The notes under the pieces were generated by a model. It did not search any database. It was not told the origin of the DNA and saw nothing but the letters and a program-made list of their open reading frames with translations. From Paracamarosporium sp. OC-R06-R3 (Eukaryota > Ascomycota > Dothideomycetes > Pleosporales > Didymosphaeriaceae), in assembly GCA_019828545.1 (NCBI GenBank), contig JACVRA010000086.1, positions 62,001-126,000 on the forward strand: a stretch of 64,000 nucleotides of DNA, in the 5' to 3' direction. Each line of letters starts with the position of its first letter. Position 1 is the stretch's first letter. Below are positions 46,053-56,532 of this stretch, piece after piece. Position numbers and translations under genes: made by a program.

Positions 46053-47715
46053 GGCTTAGTTTGGTTCGCGCGGTGTTGTATGCTGGGTTTAGCACCGTGG
46101 CCTTCATGAATGCCACGGTGCTGGAAGCATGCGCTTTTTGTTTTGCTTTTTTTTTTTTGTTTTTTTTCTCTTCATTTTGGGCTTGCAAGGAGAGGGAAGG
46201 GGGGGCGAGGAAGGGTATGTGTGTGTAGTGTATATAATATATTATAGGTAGAGTTTTTGGACAGAAGTTCTTTTCTGGGTGTGGATGAGGTGGGAAGAAA
46301 AATATAAATTGTTGTTGGTTTTTTTGGGGGGTTTCTATATATATAATAAATAGGTGGGTTCTATCTAGTTGGGGCTTTAGGTTCACTGTGTTGGGGTGTA
46401 ATGTGGGTATGTATATATATAAATATATGTACGTGTGTGAGATAACAAGAGGTTCCACGATGCGCTTACGAACGAATACCGAGCGGGAAGAAGGTATCCG
46501 TGTATCTGTAGGTTGTCTATCGTACTGCAGAAATATCGTACATAAATAAGTACAACATAATAATAGTGATTAATTATTCTACTAACAAACATTCATCTAT
46601 CTAACACGTCCCCAACGCCAGCTACACCATTAAACAAGAACCCAACGTATCGAATTGCGCACGAAGAACTCTGCGTACGAATCTAGCGCGTCGTTGGTGG
46701 ACTTCTAGTTTGCGTGTCTAGCACGTTAGCTGAGGCTTCTGTTCGGAGCTGCAGACGGATAGGACGGTCGAGAAGGAGTCATGGATAGACATTAGCTACA
46801 TCGTCCCGTCTCCCCTTTCTACAACCACAATTCAATTCACCAACGAGATGAGAACCACTACAAACATTTCCCTCTCTACGTAGTTTAAACAGCAGACTGC
46901 AACCCTGCATATATACCACCCCGCAGAATGAGGCTTGAGTCACTGTGTTGTCAAGCACGGGACTCACACATACATGCTATGTAAGTTGGCATTCGTACGC
47001 GTACTTCACTCAGCCTTGTGGGAACGAGCATGATTCGCCGACCTTGTGTGCTTCACCGCAAGACCCTAAATCAAGGGATGCATTGGCCAAGTAGGCTGAA
47101 GTGGTCGTCTGGCCGGTTGACGCCAGGCGAGAACGTCTTCACATTAGAGGACTGCTGCTCATGGGTGTACACTAGATCGTGGGGTGGTTCCGCTCAGGCC
47201 AAGTGATAGAATAGGCCCGAGGTATATTTGCATGTAGATGTATGTCACGTTACGAGGAGACGGTGGTTGTGGTAAAGATAATGTATTTGAGGTCTAACCT
47301 CGTTTTTGATAGATGTTGTGTGTTGCAAATAATAGCCTTGATGTCAACTAGATACCAATGAGCTGCACCGTTACTGAGATAGTGCAGCGCTATAATGAAT
47401 CTCACGCCGTGGAGGCGTTGACCAGAGCTCAGAGTAATACACGTGATTTTTGAAGATTTAGAACGGCATGTATCTTTTCCCGTTGGCTGCTAAGGTAGCT
47501 TGTATCTCGGGGTCCTGCGTGGTATGCATCAGTTATACCATTCAACGGCGTCGCCAGGAAGTTCAGTATCGGGACGATCAGCCTTCTAATAATATCTTCA
47601 AGGTAAGAATGACCGAAAGAGTTCTCGATGAGTTCATGACTTTTTTGTTCGGCGTAGCGGCCCGTTGATTCGATCGGGTCGCAATGTCAATGTCGCTCGC
47701 AAAGTGTAGGCGCAT
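46053..47715. other. AT-rich spacer downstream of the tRNA
   Basis: 1.66 kb with a palindrome, T-tracts (46147-46167) and TATA/AT-rich low-complexity stretches at 46220-46440. No coding feature. Confidence 0.5.
46091..46122. repeat. 32-bp near-perfect palindrome followed by T-tracts
   Basis: AGCACCGTGGC (46091-46101) pairs perfectly with GCCACGGTGCT (46112-46122), and the 10-nt centre contains TTCATGAA, itself palindromic. Two T-runs (12 and 8 nt) follow at 46147-46167. It lies 39 bp beyond the tRNA. Confidence 0.8.
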
Positions 47716-49386
47716 TCAAGATCCTGCTGGACGCGCATGCGCAAGCCTGACCACCTTTCCTCCACCCGCCTGCTGCGTCTTCACCCAACCTTCCACGCCG
47801 TCTCCACCAGCTTTCTCTCTCTTCTTCGTCGCCAACACTTGCCAGACCATCGGGAAGCCGGCTTTCACGGCGCTCCCCGCCCTCTTCGTACCCAAAATGG
47901 CAAGCTTCTTCAGCTTGGGACTAATGTAACCCGAGATAAAACCTTCCATGATCAACGAAGCACAAAGCCCCTCTATTTCTTCGATATCGAATTCGTGGAC
48001 GTAGGGTTCGACACCCTGCATGCCTTGAAAGTCAGGGTCGATGTATGATAGTGGTGCAGATTGAGCTGGGAGACCAAACGAGAAGCCGTTGGTTTGTGCC
48101 GCAGCCGGTAACATATTCGCTCTCTTCTCGAGAGACGCGGCTGCCATGACGACAGCGTTTAAGTCCAGACTAGGGGGCGCTTTCTCCATCGGACCCGGTT
48201 GTCGTCCAGCAAGAAGGAAGACCCTGCGAAACAAGCTTCTATATACCAGTATCTCGCAGCAGTTGCCAATCTGATAGAACACCTTCCATCGGCATAGCTT
48301 GGCCGCGAACTCCCAAGATAGATCCAGATTCATCATTCGCTGGAAGGCCTCTAGGTCTCCTTTTCGAATCGCTTGGGTTATCGGGTGGAAGATTTCGCGG
48401 AAGAATGTGGCTTCTGGTCGGGAGTACACCCTTTCGGACGGAAAGCGTCCAAGGATTAGGTTCGCTACCAAGAGATAGAGAAGGATCAACCGCCGCTGCT
48501 TCATGAAATTTTGGTGTACTGGAGTATCGGTATACGCCTGCTCTAAAACCATCTGGGCCTGGTAGAAGTTGTTCGAAATAAAGTGATAGCGTCCGAGGTA
48601 GTAAAGGTAGGTGACCCTATCTCCAGCAGGATAGAAGTGTAATGGTGGGGACGCCGAGTCGATATTCTTAAAGATCATTGAACAATTGTCCAGTTTGTTA
48701 GACTGAAACAGAATCTTGAGGCACACGTTGGCCATTTTATAGACACCAATCTTCTTGCCGTCGGGTGTGCCATCCTTGATCCCACCAGGCACTGTATTCC
48801 TGTCGCTCAGACAAGTGAGGAAACCTTGGCGAACGATGTTGGCTGCTTTCTCAGCTAGCGATTCGCTTCGTTCGTCACCATTAGAGGCGCTGAGTAGGTT
48901 TTGAGCGAGCTCGGGTTGTCTGTCGAGGGCGATAGCTAAGCGTGCGAATATCTGGGCGTAGCCGATGAGGGTAGGGAGGACGAGGATTCCTTTGGTGGGG
49001 TGCTGCAAAGCTGTATTTCCCCTCTGCTGGACGTCACTCATTGCTTCGTATGCCTTGAGCAGCTGGGACGTGTCGACATCGCGAATAAAGGTAAGCCACC
49101 CGACCAAGAAGCTGACCATGGAATTCCAGTTCTGCACAGGCCGACCCTCCTCATCTTCGCCCTCGCCCGTCTCGGTGACGGCCGCGCGTATCACCTCTTC
49201 CAGCCTGCCCTCGGAGCCATCGTCGGTCGCGGGGTATTCGTTGCGCAGCTCCGCAATGAGGTCGTAGTAGACGGGGTTTGCAAAGGGCGGTTCGAGGACG
49301 AGGATGGAGCGTATCTTGAGAGCATCCCGATTCCCGATGGCAGTATTGACCTCGTGGCAGAAGGTGGCCACGAGTTGGCGGGACAT
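47716..49386 (-). CDS. csn12: PCI-domain protein of the CSN12/Thp1 family
   Basis: A single exon of 556 aa with ATG at 49386. Helical repeats lead into a C-terminal PCI/winged-helix module. Y-L-Y-Y-L-G-R-Y-H-F-I-S-N-N-F-Y-Q-A, Q-R-R-L-I-L-L-Y-L-L-V-A-N and L-G-R-F-P-S are typical of COP9-signalosome-associated Csn12 and TREX-2 Thp1/PCID2 proteins. Family members bind RNA and partner with Sac3 or COP9 subunits in mRNA export, splicing or deneddylation control. The C-terminal 70 residues (basic, Gly-rich) extend beyond the usual end. Between the two related names I favour Csn12 on length and start. Confidence 0.82.
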   Translation of the reverse strand: MSRQLVATFCHEVNTAIGNRDALKIRSILVLEPPFANPVYYDLIAELRNEYPATDDGSEGRLEEVIRAAVTETGEGEDEEGRPVQNWNSMVSFLVGWLTFIRDVDTSQLLKAYEAMSDVQQRGNTALQHPTKGILVLPTLIGYAQIFARLAIALDRQPELAQNLLSASNGDERSESLAEKAANIVRQGFLTCLSDRNTVPGGIKDGTPDGKKIGVYKMANVCLKILFQSNKLDNCSMIFKNIDSASPPLHFYPAGDRVTYLYYLGRYHFISNNFYQAQMVLEQAYTDTPVHQNFMKQRRLILLYLLVANLILGRFPSERVYSRPEATFFREIFHPITQAIRKGDLEAFQRMMNLDLSWEFAAKLCRWKVFYQIGNCCEILVYRSLFRRVFLLAGRQPGPMEKAPPSLDLNAVVMAAASLEKRANMLPAAAQTNGFSFGLPAQSAPLSYIDPDFQGMQGVEPYVHEFDIEEIEGLCASLIMEGFISGYISPKLKKLAILGTKRAGSAVKAGFPMVWQVLATKKREKAGGDGVEGWVKTQQAGGGKVVRLAHARPAGS

Positions 49387-49690
49387 GTCAAAGGTCGGGG
49401 TGGAGGTGTTGCTGTCTGCGAGCGCAGGTTGACGGCCCTAGCGCGTGCATCCGAGGCCCCACCGCCGCGTGAAGCTTGAATTCTTAGCGCGTGGGTGGAT
49501 CGACAGGGCAGCCTCGCTACGCTTTCACATGCAAGACGTGAGCATTACATCAGTGCGGGTCCAAGGGAGCAACATCACCTGAAAATGGTCTCTGTCCGCT
49601 GCAAGGCGAAACAGCTCGCTTCTCCTCTTTCAATTGAAAAGACAAGACCATCACCACTTGTTGAGGAACTCAGCTCCTCCATCCACCATA
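49387..49690. promoter_or_regulatory. Divergent promoter of the csn12-like and monooxygenase genes
   Basis: A short 304-bp spacer between two divergent starts. No specific site recognised. Confidence 0.4.
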
Positions 49691-51344
49691 ATGGGGCTCC
49701 AGAGCTTGATCCAGCACCTCATCCAGAGTCCCATCGTCTTCATATATCAAATCCTCCAATGGGTCCTCGACAAGATCCTCTCCCCAACTCCACCCCCGCC
49801 GCACGCAGATCTGAAAAGACCTAAAATCGCCGTCATTGGAGCTGGCCTCACCGGCGTATCCGCAGCCTCCCACATCGTAGGCCACGGTTTTGACTGCCGC
49901 ATCTTCGAAGCAGGTCCCAAAGAACACCTGGGCGGAATATGGAGCGTAAGCCACTCACACCGTTTCCATCTCTAAATGCTAATCCCTCTAATCACAGCGC
50001 GTAAACAACACATCTGGCCTCCAAATCCACAGCATAATGTACCGCTTCCACCCCAGCGTACACTGGAAGAAAGGCTACCCTGACCGCCAACAAATCGTCT
50101 CACAAATCAGATCTCTCTGGAACAAGTACGGCCTCGAAGACAAAACCACCTTCAACACGCGCATCGAAAATGTATACAAAGACCCGCACGGCCGCTGGAT
50201 CCTCAACGACCCCTCCCTCGGCCGCTTCGACGGCATCATCGCCGCAGTCGGAACCTGCGGCGACGCAAAGATGCCCACGCTCCCCGGACAGGAGCACTTC
50301 AAAGGCGAAATCTGGCACTCATCCGAGCTCGACGGGAAATCCGCGAAGGGCAAGAAGATCGCCATAATCGGGGGCGGGGCCTCAGCCGTGGAAGCCCTAG
50401 AATTCGTCGCGCACGAGGAAGCCGAACACGCAAACGTGCTCGCCCGCTCAGAGAAATGGATCATCCCCCGGAACCCCCTCGTGGACGGGCTCCTCGCCAT
50501 GAACATCCTCGGCTCCGAAACAATCTTCTCGTGGATCCCCGAAAACATCCTCCGCCTCTTCTTCTACCGCGACCTCTACGACATCTCGCCCCCGCGTAAC
50601 AGCGGAAAAGGCCTCTTCACCGAGACCCCCATGGTCAACGACTCCATACTGGACCTCATCCGCTCAGGCCGCGCGTCCTGGCTGCGCGGCGACATCCTAC
50701 GATACTCCTCCAACGGCCGCGGCATCCTCTTCAACCGACGCTCGCAAGGCGTGCCGAAGAACGGCCCCGGCACCGAACAACTAGTCGAAGCGGACATCGT
50801 GATAATGGCGACAGGCTACCAGCGCCCAAGTCTCTCCTTCCTCCCCCAGGAAGTCTTCGCAGACCCCTACGCCCCGCCAAACTGGTACCTGCAAGTCTTC
50901 CCCCCAGACCACCCAGACATCTGCGCCAACAACTGCACGTACGTTAACGCCATCGGCACTGTCGGAAACTACCACATCGGCATATACACCCGCTTCCTGC
51001 TCATGTACCTCGTTGACCCGCTCGCGCGGCCCCGCACATACTGGATGAAGAAATGGATTGATATGACGCGCTTCATCAAGGCGAAGGCACCAGGCGGCGC
51101 GTTCGACTTCTTCACCTACTCCGAGCTCATCTATTGGTTCGTGTTTACCATTGCAATTAATCCGTTTAGGTGGAAGTGGGCGCTTTTCGTGCTTTGTGGC
51201 ATTGGTGCGGATTTGCCGCTGAGGGTTGTAGAGAGTGAGGACAGGGTGAGGGATGGGTTAGGGATGCGGAGTGTGTGGGGGGATGCAAAGGATGGGGAGG
51301 CGAGGTGGTTGGGGGGTAACAGGAATAGGGAGAGGGTTGATTAG
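49691..51344 (+). CDS. Flavin-containing monooxygenase
   Basis: Exons 49691-49945 and 49998-51344 give 533 aa. An N-terminal hydrophobic segment (S-P-I-V-F-I-Y-Q-I-L-Q-W-V-L) probably anchors it to a membrane. The FAD Rossmann motif is G-A-G-L-T-G (about 50), the FMO fingerprint is F-K-G-E-I-W-H-S-S-E-L, the NADPH site is G-G-G-A-S-A, and the C-terminal A-T-G-Y motif is present. It oxygenates a nucleophilic N- or S-centre, or acts as a Baeyer-Villiger-type enzyme; the substrate is unknown. No biosynthetic cluster partners are adjacent. The start at 49691 gives a normal family length. Confidence 0.9.
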
Positions 51345-51825
51345 GGGGGTTTGGCGAGCTTTGTTGTTACTTGCGACGGTGAAGTAAAGATGTGAAGGTC
51401 GCATGGAAGATACTCGGGATTAGAGCACATGCAGCAGAGCGATTTAGCGAAATGTACCGATTGAGAAGATTGGTTCCATTGACAGATGTCAAGTAGGTGT
51501 AAACGGCAACGCCATGTTGTTATGAGCATGCTCGTTACCACGAGCGCCCTTTATCCCAGAGGGCAGATACCACAAAAGTAGTCGGACATATTCCCGCACG
51601 CCCATCATTCAACCCATATCCTTTCCCAATTTCATACAATTCCACATCCCAAAAATCCCCTCATATCCACTAGACAGTTCCATGTACAACCTGCTATCTT
51701 CCTTTCTGCGGCAGCGTACCACAAAGATCCACAGCCTAATATAGACACGCGAGGCTGTCGATTACCGCTTTGTCAAGGATCCATATCGCTGCACTTCTTC
51801 CGCTTAGTCGGGCAACTTCCTCCAC
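51345..51825. other. Convergent intergenic spacer
   Basis: The 3-prime regions of two convergent genes. No other feature recognised. Confidence 0.4.
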
Positions 51826-53335
51826 CTAGTCAGCGAACTTCTTCCGTTTCGTCGGGACTTCTGCCGACGACACCGGCATTCCTACCGCCGTCTTCGTCTC
51901 AACAATCAATCTACCTTCCTCAATCATCTTCGAGAAGTTACACAGCAGCGCCATACACACGGGCGTGTTCTTTGTCAACTCCTCTTTGGCATCATTATTC
52001 CGCATGATGGCAGGCAGCCGGGCCTGTACATATCGGAATATATTCTTACGCAAACCGCAATCTTGCTCTGGGATGCTATCAATCATGACGTTCGCTAGAT
52101 CTAAGAGCACAGATACATCGTGGAGGAAGGGCAGGCGGTCGATGAAGGATGCTGCAGTGCGGAGTTTGATGGTTTCCAGGGCGTACTGGGTTAATTAGTT
52201 AGCGTTTGCTTTTGACTATAGCTGAGGGTAAAATGGTACTTTGTCTGCTGCAACGAAGAGTGAAAGCAGTGTGTTCATGGTGGCTTCTTTCTTTATGGCG
52301 GGTTCTAGGGCGAAATTGGTGAAGAGCGAGCTGGTGACGTGGTTTTGAACACCGTAGATTTCCATGAGGAGCGCTTCGACGGTCGCCGCATCTTCTTCGA
52401 GGCGGATTGAATGCGTTGTGCCCTCCTTCTCAGTATTAACACAAATACTTGATAATAGTGCGAGAGGAGATGTTGTGACATACCAGAAAGCCTGACTTGC
52501 ACGCATTGCGGAAGAATTGCGATCGTAGAGTTAGACTACGGTATGGTTAGAGCAATCCTGAAACCACATGAACATTCAGACTTACACGACCCTATGGACG
52601 TTGAATGACTTGCTGCCGGCCATGACAACAAAGTCGGAAATTTCGTCCGATCCCCACAACCTATAACATATCAGGTCAAGTCAGGACAGGTTTTCGTCTC
52701 CCACACATACCTGCTCATATCACCCATAGAATTAACCGCCGCAGGGAAAACATAGCTCGGCTGGACACAGTAGGTAGGCAGGTTCGTAATCCGGAAGTGC
52801 TCTCTCATGAAAATAGCATTCCTAAGCATCTTAGTTGACGTGCATTTCCTATGCAAAAACAAAGAGCCACTCACGCAGGTGCCTCATAGAACGTCAATGC
52901 GTTACTCGCCAGACCTTTCAACACAGTGACAAAGCATTGAGCATCGCGCACATTCGCAAACTCGAGGTCGATTTGGTAATTGTAAATCTGAACGCAGACC
53001 TTCATTGCGGACGCACCAATTCCACTTGATCTCGCGCAAACTGCGAGCGCCCAAGCCGCCTTGAAGTAGACTGGCTCGTCGTTGTCTGACTGCGCCATGA
53101 TCGACGTGGATTTGTCAAGCGGATGTAGAAGTCCGAATTCAGCACTTCCACGATCGAGCTGCAGCTCGCACACTCCCGTAGAGTCGAAATCTTCCATGGA
53201 AGTGATAGATACCGGATCAGAACGGACGAAATCTGGTAGGGAAGTGACAGATATTAGGTCGCAACGGGCGAATTTCTTTAGCGGCCAAACGGTAGGAGAC
53301 TGTTCCTCTGGACCAAAGCCGATACTGTGCGCCAT
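51826..53335 (-). CDS. BTB/POZ-domain protein with an N-terminal extension
   Basis: Six exons (53335-52875, 52821-52711, 52660-52586, 52535-52484, 52428-52240, 52185-51826) give 415 aa. Splicing rebuilds a clear BTB fold from about residue 195: S-D-F-V-V-M-A-G-S-K-S-F-N-V-H-R-V-V-L-T-L-R-S-Q-F-F, then A-C-K-S-G-F-L-K-E and I-R-L-E-E-D, then L-L-M-E-I-Y-G. A helical C-terminus follows. The first 150 residues have no recognised domain. Fungal BTB proteins of this type are common and may serve as ubiquitin-ligase adaptors or transcription regulators; the role here is unknown. One acceptor (TGAG at 52429-52430) is non-CAG but in frame. The N-terminal exon could instead be a separate gene. Confidence 0.78.
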
Positions 53336-54336
53336 GTTAGCTATCAGTATGTGATTACGCGTGCGAAGGTGTGAAGGGGGTGGCGAAAGTAAGCAACAAC
53401 GACCGTCATGTCCGAAAAGGCGACGAGAATGGGGTTGTTGGTGGATGAAGCGCTTTACAGGATGCTACTTTATTATATATGTCCTTCATCTCGCTTGTTG
53501 GACGCTTGGATGCGGTGAGCACTTGAGTAGGCGGTGATAGTGAATGGTTAGAGTGAAGGTGAGGTCGGCTGTCGAATGTGGTCGAAATGAGGTGTAAGGA
53601 GAGGAAGTGTATGGGCAAGGTAGGAGAGGCACTGCAGCGCTACTTCCTCAGCTCAGCAACTTCACTTGATCAGCGTTATCATGGATTTAGTTATGCATGT
53701 GCGTGATAATCTGGATTAGAAATACAGTTAGTGCTAGAATGTTAGGATAGGGATAGTTCATGTTGAAAACATTGATGCAGTGATACTGTTGATTTGGAGC
53801 GGAATGTTTCTCTAAAGAAAGAGTATATCACGTCTCCCTTCAAAAGTTCTTGATCGGCTTTTTGCGTTTCTTGGCTTTAGATTTGCCGTGCAAAGTTTTG
53901 AAGCTAAGTCATTTCTTAAGAAAGTAACACGATTTGAATGCGCATATTTGTATATATGTGCCACTGTTGCACGAATGTGCCACATTGCATGAGCGTTCTT
54001 TAGTTCTGCGCACTCAAGAATACCTGGAAGCATTGAATACTTAGCTTGGTGCAAGAGCGCAATTCCATGTTGGTGAACGAGGGTCTCTACTACGAACCTA
54101 CCATCATAAGTACACGGAAATGTACTGCTATTTCTGTCTTTTGGCTGAACCAGTCCCTGGGGGCTATATGAGCTTGAACCTGTAGAGAATCAAACCTGTT
54201 GCTAGTTTGAATAGGGAGCACTGTGTCATGTAGTGTCCCTTTACAGACATTGTCAATTGTCATTAATGTACATGATCATGAACGCCTCAGAAATTCACGC
54301 AAACTGACTAACGGATCTCTTCTTAGCACCACCCAA
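53336..54336. other. Intergenic spacer
   Basis: 1.0 kb between minus-strand genes. No coding or RNA feature recognised. Confidence 0.4.
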
Positions 54337-55420
54337 TCAGCCTATCTCTCTAGGCTGATGATTGCCATGAAGCTCGTGAAACACATCTGGCTGTCGATAA
54401 TGTTCCTGGACATCCAGTTCAGCCTTGTTCCGCTCGTCTGCAGCCAGCTCCGCTTTCGCCCACTCCACCGAGCCGTTCGAATCTTCCAGTGTGCCTTTTG
54501 TCTTTCCTGCTCTTCTCCGCCATAGCAGTGCACCCACGCTGAGCAGCACCACGAATGCGGATATACCAACACCTATGCCTGCTTTTGCCCCTGTGGAAAG
54601 GCTACTTGGCGCAGTTGATCCTGATGATGTCTGTTCAGCGGCGCTAGATGTCGTAGTGCGTGCAGCTTGCGTAGACAATGAGCTTGACGGCCCGCTTGTA
54701 ATGGAGAAATCTCCACTTCGGTAGTCAACATAGATAGGAGGTACCACCTTCCACCCATATGTCATTATAGTCGTTAACACTGTTGGCGATAATGATGTGG
54801 TCGCCGCAACCGAACCGTCTGCATTAGTTGATGTTGTTGTGTAGATGAGGTTGTAAGTCAGTGTCAGAACCTCCGTCGTTGTGATCCATGAAGAGCATTG
54901 TCGTGAATATAGGGGCGTACTGGCGTAGCTGGGGTTGTTCGTTGTCGTGGTGAGGGCGTAGCCACTAGATGTGCAACGTACATTAGCTCAAGGCAAAGAA
55001 TTGTTTGAGGGTAAGCGCATACGGAGGACAACAGGAAGCCGCTGTCACACCATCAGACAGATAATTATTTGCTACGGTTTCGTAGCCTAAGGGACAGAGG
55101 CCGGGACTGTAATGCAAAAGGGCCGGCTCCGTGCAATCTTGGCTTGCTCTTGGCGGAAAACCTATATTGCGAAGACAGATGTTCGATTAGCCGCCTCTGA
55201 GTTGTAGATTAGTGAGTCAATTCCAGCGGTGGTACTCACACTCTTCTTCGAAATTCTGCGCTATGGTAAATATGCGCTTGCTCTCAGTGATATCGCTAAA
55301 GGATTCTGTGTAAGGTGTAAAATGTTGAATGCATGATGTGGGCGGTGTAAATACGGTGGTTAGTGGATCTAGTAAAGGGCGTTTTGTCGCACAGAATGGG
55401 GGAGCCGCGCCCATAGGCAT
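54337..55420 (-). CDS. Cys-rich single-pass surface protein (5-prime end uncertain)
   Basis: Exons 55420-55240, 55161-55023 and 54964-54337 give 315 aa from the first ATG. The frame is open upstream to about 55590 without an ATG, so a 5-prime exon with a signal peptide is probably missing. The ectodomain has paired Cys (A-P-P-F-C, P-T-S-C, Q-D-C-T-E, G-L-C-P-L-G-Y, A-S-C-C-P-P-G-Y). A Thr/Ser-rich stalk, one transmembrane helix (A-G-I-G-V-G-I-S-A-F-V-V-L-L-S-V-G-A-L-L-W) and R-R-R follow, then a short acidic tail. The topology resembles fungal cell-wall stress or adhesin-like sensors. Function is unknown. Confidence 0.72.
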
Positions 55421-56532
55421 GTTGTATGGATCTGTTTCTGACTTTGATTCTCTATTGACAGTGGCTTGATAAGAGAGGGCAGGCAGAGCTATATGCCAGG
55501 CTGTAGGGGCTAGATGCGTGCCAATGGCGCCTCTTCGCTTCGTGGAGTTGGCGTGTGATGTATCATTGGCACGGTTGAGAAAGAAGCAAAGAGACTACGT
55601 CGTGATAGGTTGTTTGGTTGTTGCCAAGCCATCCAAGTCAACTCAGATACGAGAATCTTTGTCAATGGGGGGCCTCGATCGGGAACAAGCCTAGCATTAG
55701 GTATTGAGGTAATGGCAGCCTCGCATCGCGTTGCGGGCCTCGTTGTGGTAAAACGAAATTTCGGTAATCTAGGTAATACTGATATTCGTATCACATAACC
55801 TCCTGCAACCGTGAGCGGTGTATACGCAGAGTCCAATTCGCTATCTGATCCAAAACGCTAGTGCTATTCTGTAACCAGAGACGGACGTCCTACTACCCAA
55901 CATCTTAGTCTTCTTGTACCTCATAAGTCCCTCCTTATTACCTTTCAGATAATATTTTTCATGTTAACCCCTCCATCGTCTAATATAGCTTCTAAATACT
56001 TGACTTTGACATCTACTATAACATTTGGCCTATGCCTAAACTTTGCAACAAATCTAAAGCAGTTCTACTACACGTAAAAGATTTTGTGGTGAGAAAGAGG
56101 TCTTACCCGAATCCTGTGTAGTAGCCTCATTCGCATAAACCAAGTTTAGGTATCAAGGTGCTGCTTTCCCTACCCATCCGATGCCATGAAGTTGCATCTT
56201 CCTAAACTACTCATCAGAAAAACCTTTTTTTCTGCCTCAAGTCAACTTATAGTACGGGTGAATACGCTCGCAACAATAAGATTGCTGATTTTCATCACCC
56301 TCAGGCCGGCGGGGTGTGTTAATCATCTAGTCGAGATAGGAGACCCTACTATATTGCCTAATTATTATGAGTTGATTTGTATGTCATTAGATTACAGAAT
56401 TGAAAGACGGTAAAATAAACAACAGGAACGTCATCCATCCTTGCAAATTTAACTCGAACTAGGAATAGCGGGTTCTTTCTCTTCACCTCTGTTCATCGTT
56501 CTCTGGTGTAAACAGTCTGGAAACGTTACGTT
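55421..56532. other. Intergenic spacer
   Basis: The first 170 bp likely still contain coding sequence of the Cys-rich surface protein. The rest is AT-rich with no recognisable feature. Confidence 0.4.

Noticed and set aside
55510..55836. 108-codon minus frame near the Cys-rich gene
   Set aside because: No family features. A different overlapping frame continues the Cys-rich protein better.
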